DNA of 64,000 nt from Acinetobacter sp. WCHA55. GTDB taxonomy: Bacteria > Pseudomonadota > Gammaproteobacteria > Pseudomonadales > Moraxellaceae. Under the pieces are notes generated by a model. The model was not told the DNA's origin. It saw only the letters and a program-made list of their open reading frames with translations, and searched no databases. The stretch spans positions 2,418,001 through 2,482,000 of the forward strand of contig NZ_CP032286.1 of the NCBI RefSeq assembly GCF_002165305.2, given 5' to 3'. Position numbers and translations under genes: made by a program. Positions 63,648-64,000 of this stretch are shown here, one piece after another (position 1 is the stretch's first letter; each line of letters begins with the position of its first letter).

Positions 63648-64000
63648 ATGACCATTCAAATTGAAAAAATCCATCATGTGGCCTACCGTTGTAAAGATGC
63701 TAAAGAAACCGTGGAATGGTACAAAAAAAATCTAAACATGGATTTCATTCTCGCCTTTGCTGAAGACCATGTCCCTTCAACCAAAGCCTTTGATCCCTAT
63801 ATGCACCTCTTCCTAGATGCAGGTAACGGCAATGTTCTGGCTTTCTTTGAACTGCCAACCCAGCCTGAAATGGGCCGCGATGAAAATACTCCAAAATGGG
63901 TGCAACACATTGCACTTAAAGTCAAAGACCGTGAGGCACTGATTGATGCTAAAGAACACCTAGAAGCCAATGGTATAGAGGTCTTGGGCATTACCAATCA
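63648..64000 (+). CDS. VOC-family protein, N-terminal part
   Basis: Runs off the window after 117 codons, with ATG at 63648 (MTIQIEKIHHVAYRCKDAKE). RBS AAGGA is 8 nt upstream. The visible part is a glyoxalase/bleomycin-resistance fold: HHVAYRCKDAKETVEWY, LDAGNGNVLAFFELP, and WVQHIALKVKDREALI. It follows maiA by 21 nt, in the tyrosine operon. A glyoxalase-like or dioxygenase role in the pathway is an inference. Confidence 0.82.
   Translation, partial: MTIQIEKIHHVAYRCKDAKETVEWYKKNLNMDFILAFAEDHVPSTKAFDPYMHLFLDAGNGNVLAFFELPTQPEMGRDENTPKWVQHIALKVKDREALIDAKEHLEANGIEVLGITN

Noticed and set aside
1..64000. CRISPR array, prophage or defence island
   Set aside because: No regularly spaced repeats, phage structural genes, integrase or nuclease/methylase clusters were seen.

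Overview
The window looks like chromosomal DNA of an Acinetobacter species. The evidence is the pmrC-pmrA-pmrB order, the AT-rich sequence, the Acinetobacter-type exported 'Fil-like' proteins, the gene families present and the short intergenic gaps. I could not run a search, so the species is not assigned. Most of it is ordinary housekeeping and catabolic DNA, with one insertion sequence and some notable regulatory sites.

Layout. 1-7.2 kb: end of proS, then a minus-strand operon of four exported proteins sharing an N-terminal motif and paired cysteines, then dcd. 7.3-13.1 kb: LysE-type exporter, TAXI-TRAP uptake operon (binding protein, DUF1850 protein, fused permease), and an Mrp/ApbC ATPase with a His/Cys-rich linker. 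13.4-17.6 kb: three uncharacterised proteins and metG. 17.7-19.1 kb: a gene lacking its 5' part, abutting an IS5-family element. 19.2-24 kb: exported metallo-beta-lactamase-fold hydrolase, a second LysE exporter, oleate hydratase, DIP1984 protein, small lipoprotein. 24.2-27.9 kb: nested inverted repeats, then a TetR regulator with a perfect palindromic operator candidate and an EmrB/EmrA-like efflux pair. 28-33.6 kb: PLP-dependent deaminase/desulfhydrase homologue, flavoprotein, CmpX-like mechanosensitive channel and small membrane proteins. 34.1-37.3 kb: glutamate/aspartate-type ABC importer. 37.4-40.8 kb: alpha-carbonic anhydrase, ammonium transporter with NtrC-like and sigma-54-like sites, HAD phosphatase.

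41-45.4 kb is the polymyxin-resistance locus: pmrCAB, facing a PAP2-family phosphatase. PmrA-box-like direct repeats lie upstream of both pmrC and the PAP2 gene, suggesting one regulon. 45.7-54 kb: porin, AmpG-like permease, acyltransferase, patatin-like lipoprotein, NfeD/SPFH pair, farnesyl-diphosphate synthase and an isolated prpF.

54.3-64 kb is a tyrosine-catabolic region: two related amino-acid permeases, tRNA-Arg(CCT), hpd, an aromatic aminotransferase, an IclR regulator, fumarylacetoacetase, maleylacetoacetate isomerase and the start of a VOC-family gene. A closely similar palindromic site lies upstream of hpd and in the iclR-fahA gap, a good candidate for the IclR operator. hmgA (homogentisate dioxygenase) is not in the window. 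I found no CRISPR array, phage or clearly new multi-gene defence system. The least explained locus is the four-gene exported-protein operon. The best testable regulatory observations are the PmrA-type site at the PAP2 gene and the NtrC/sigma-54 arrangement at the ammonium transporter.
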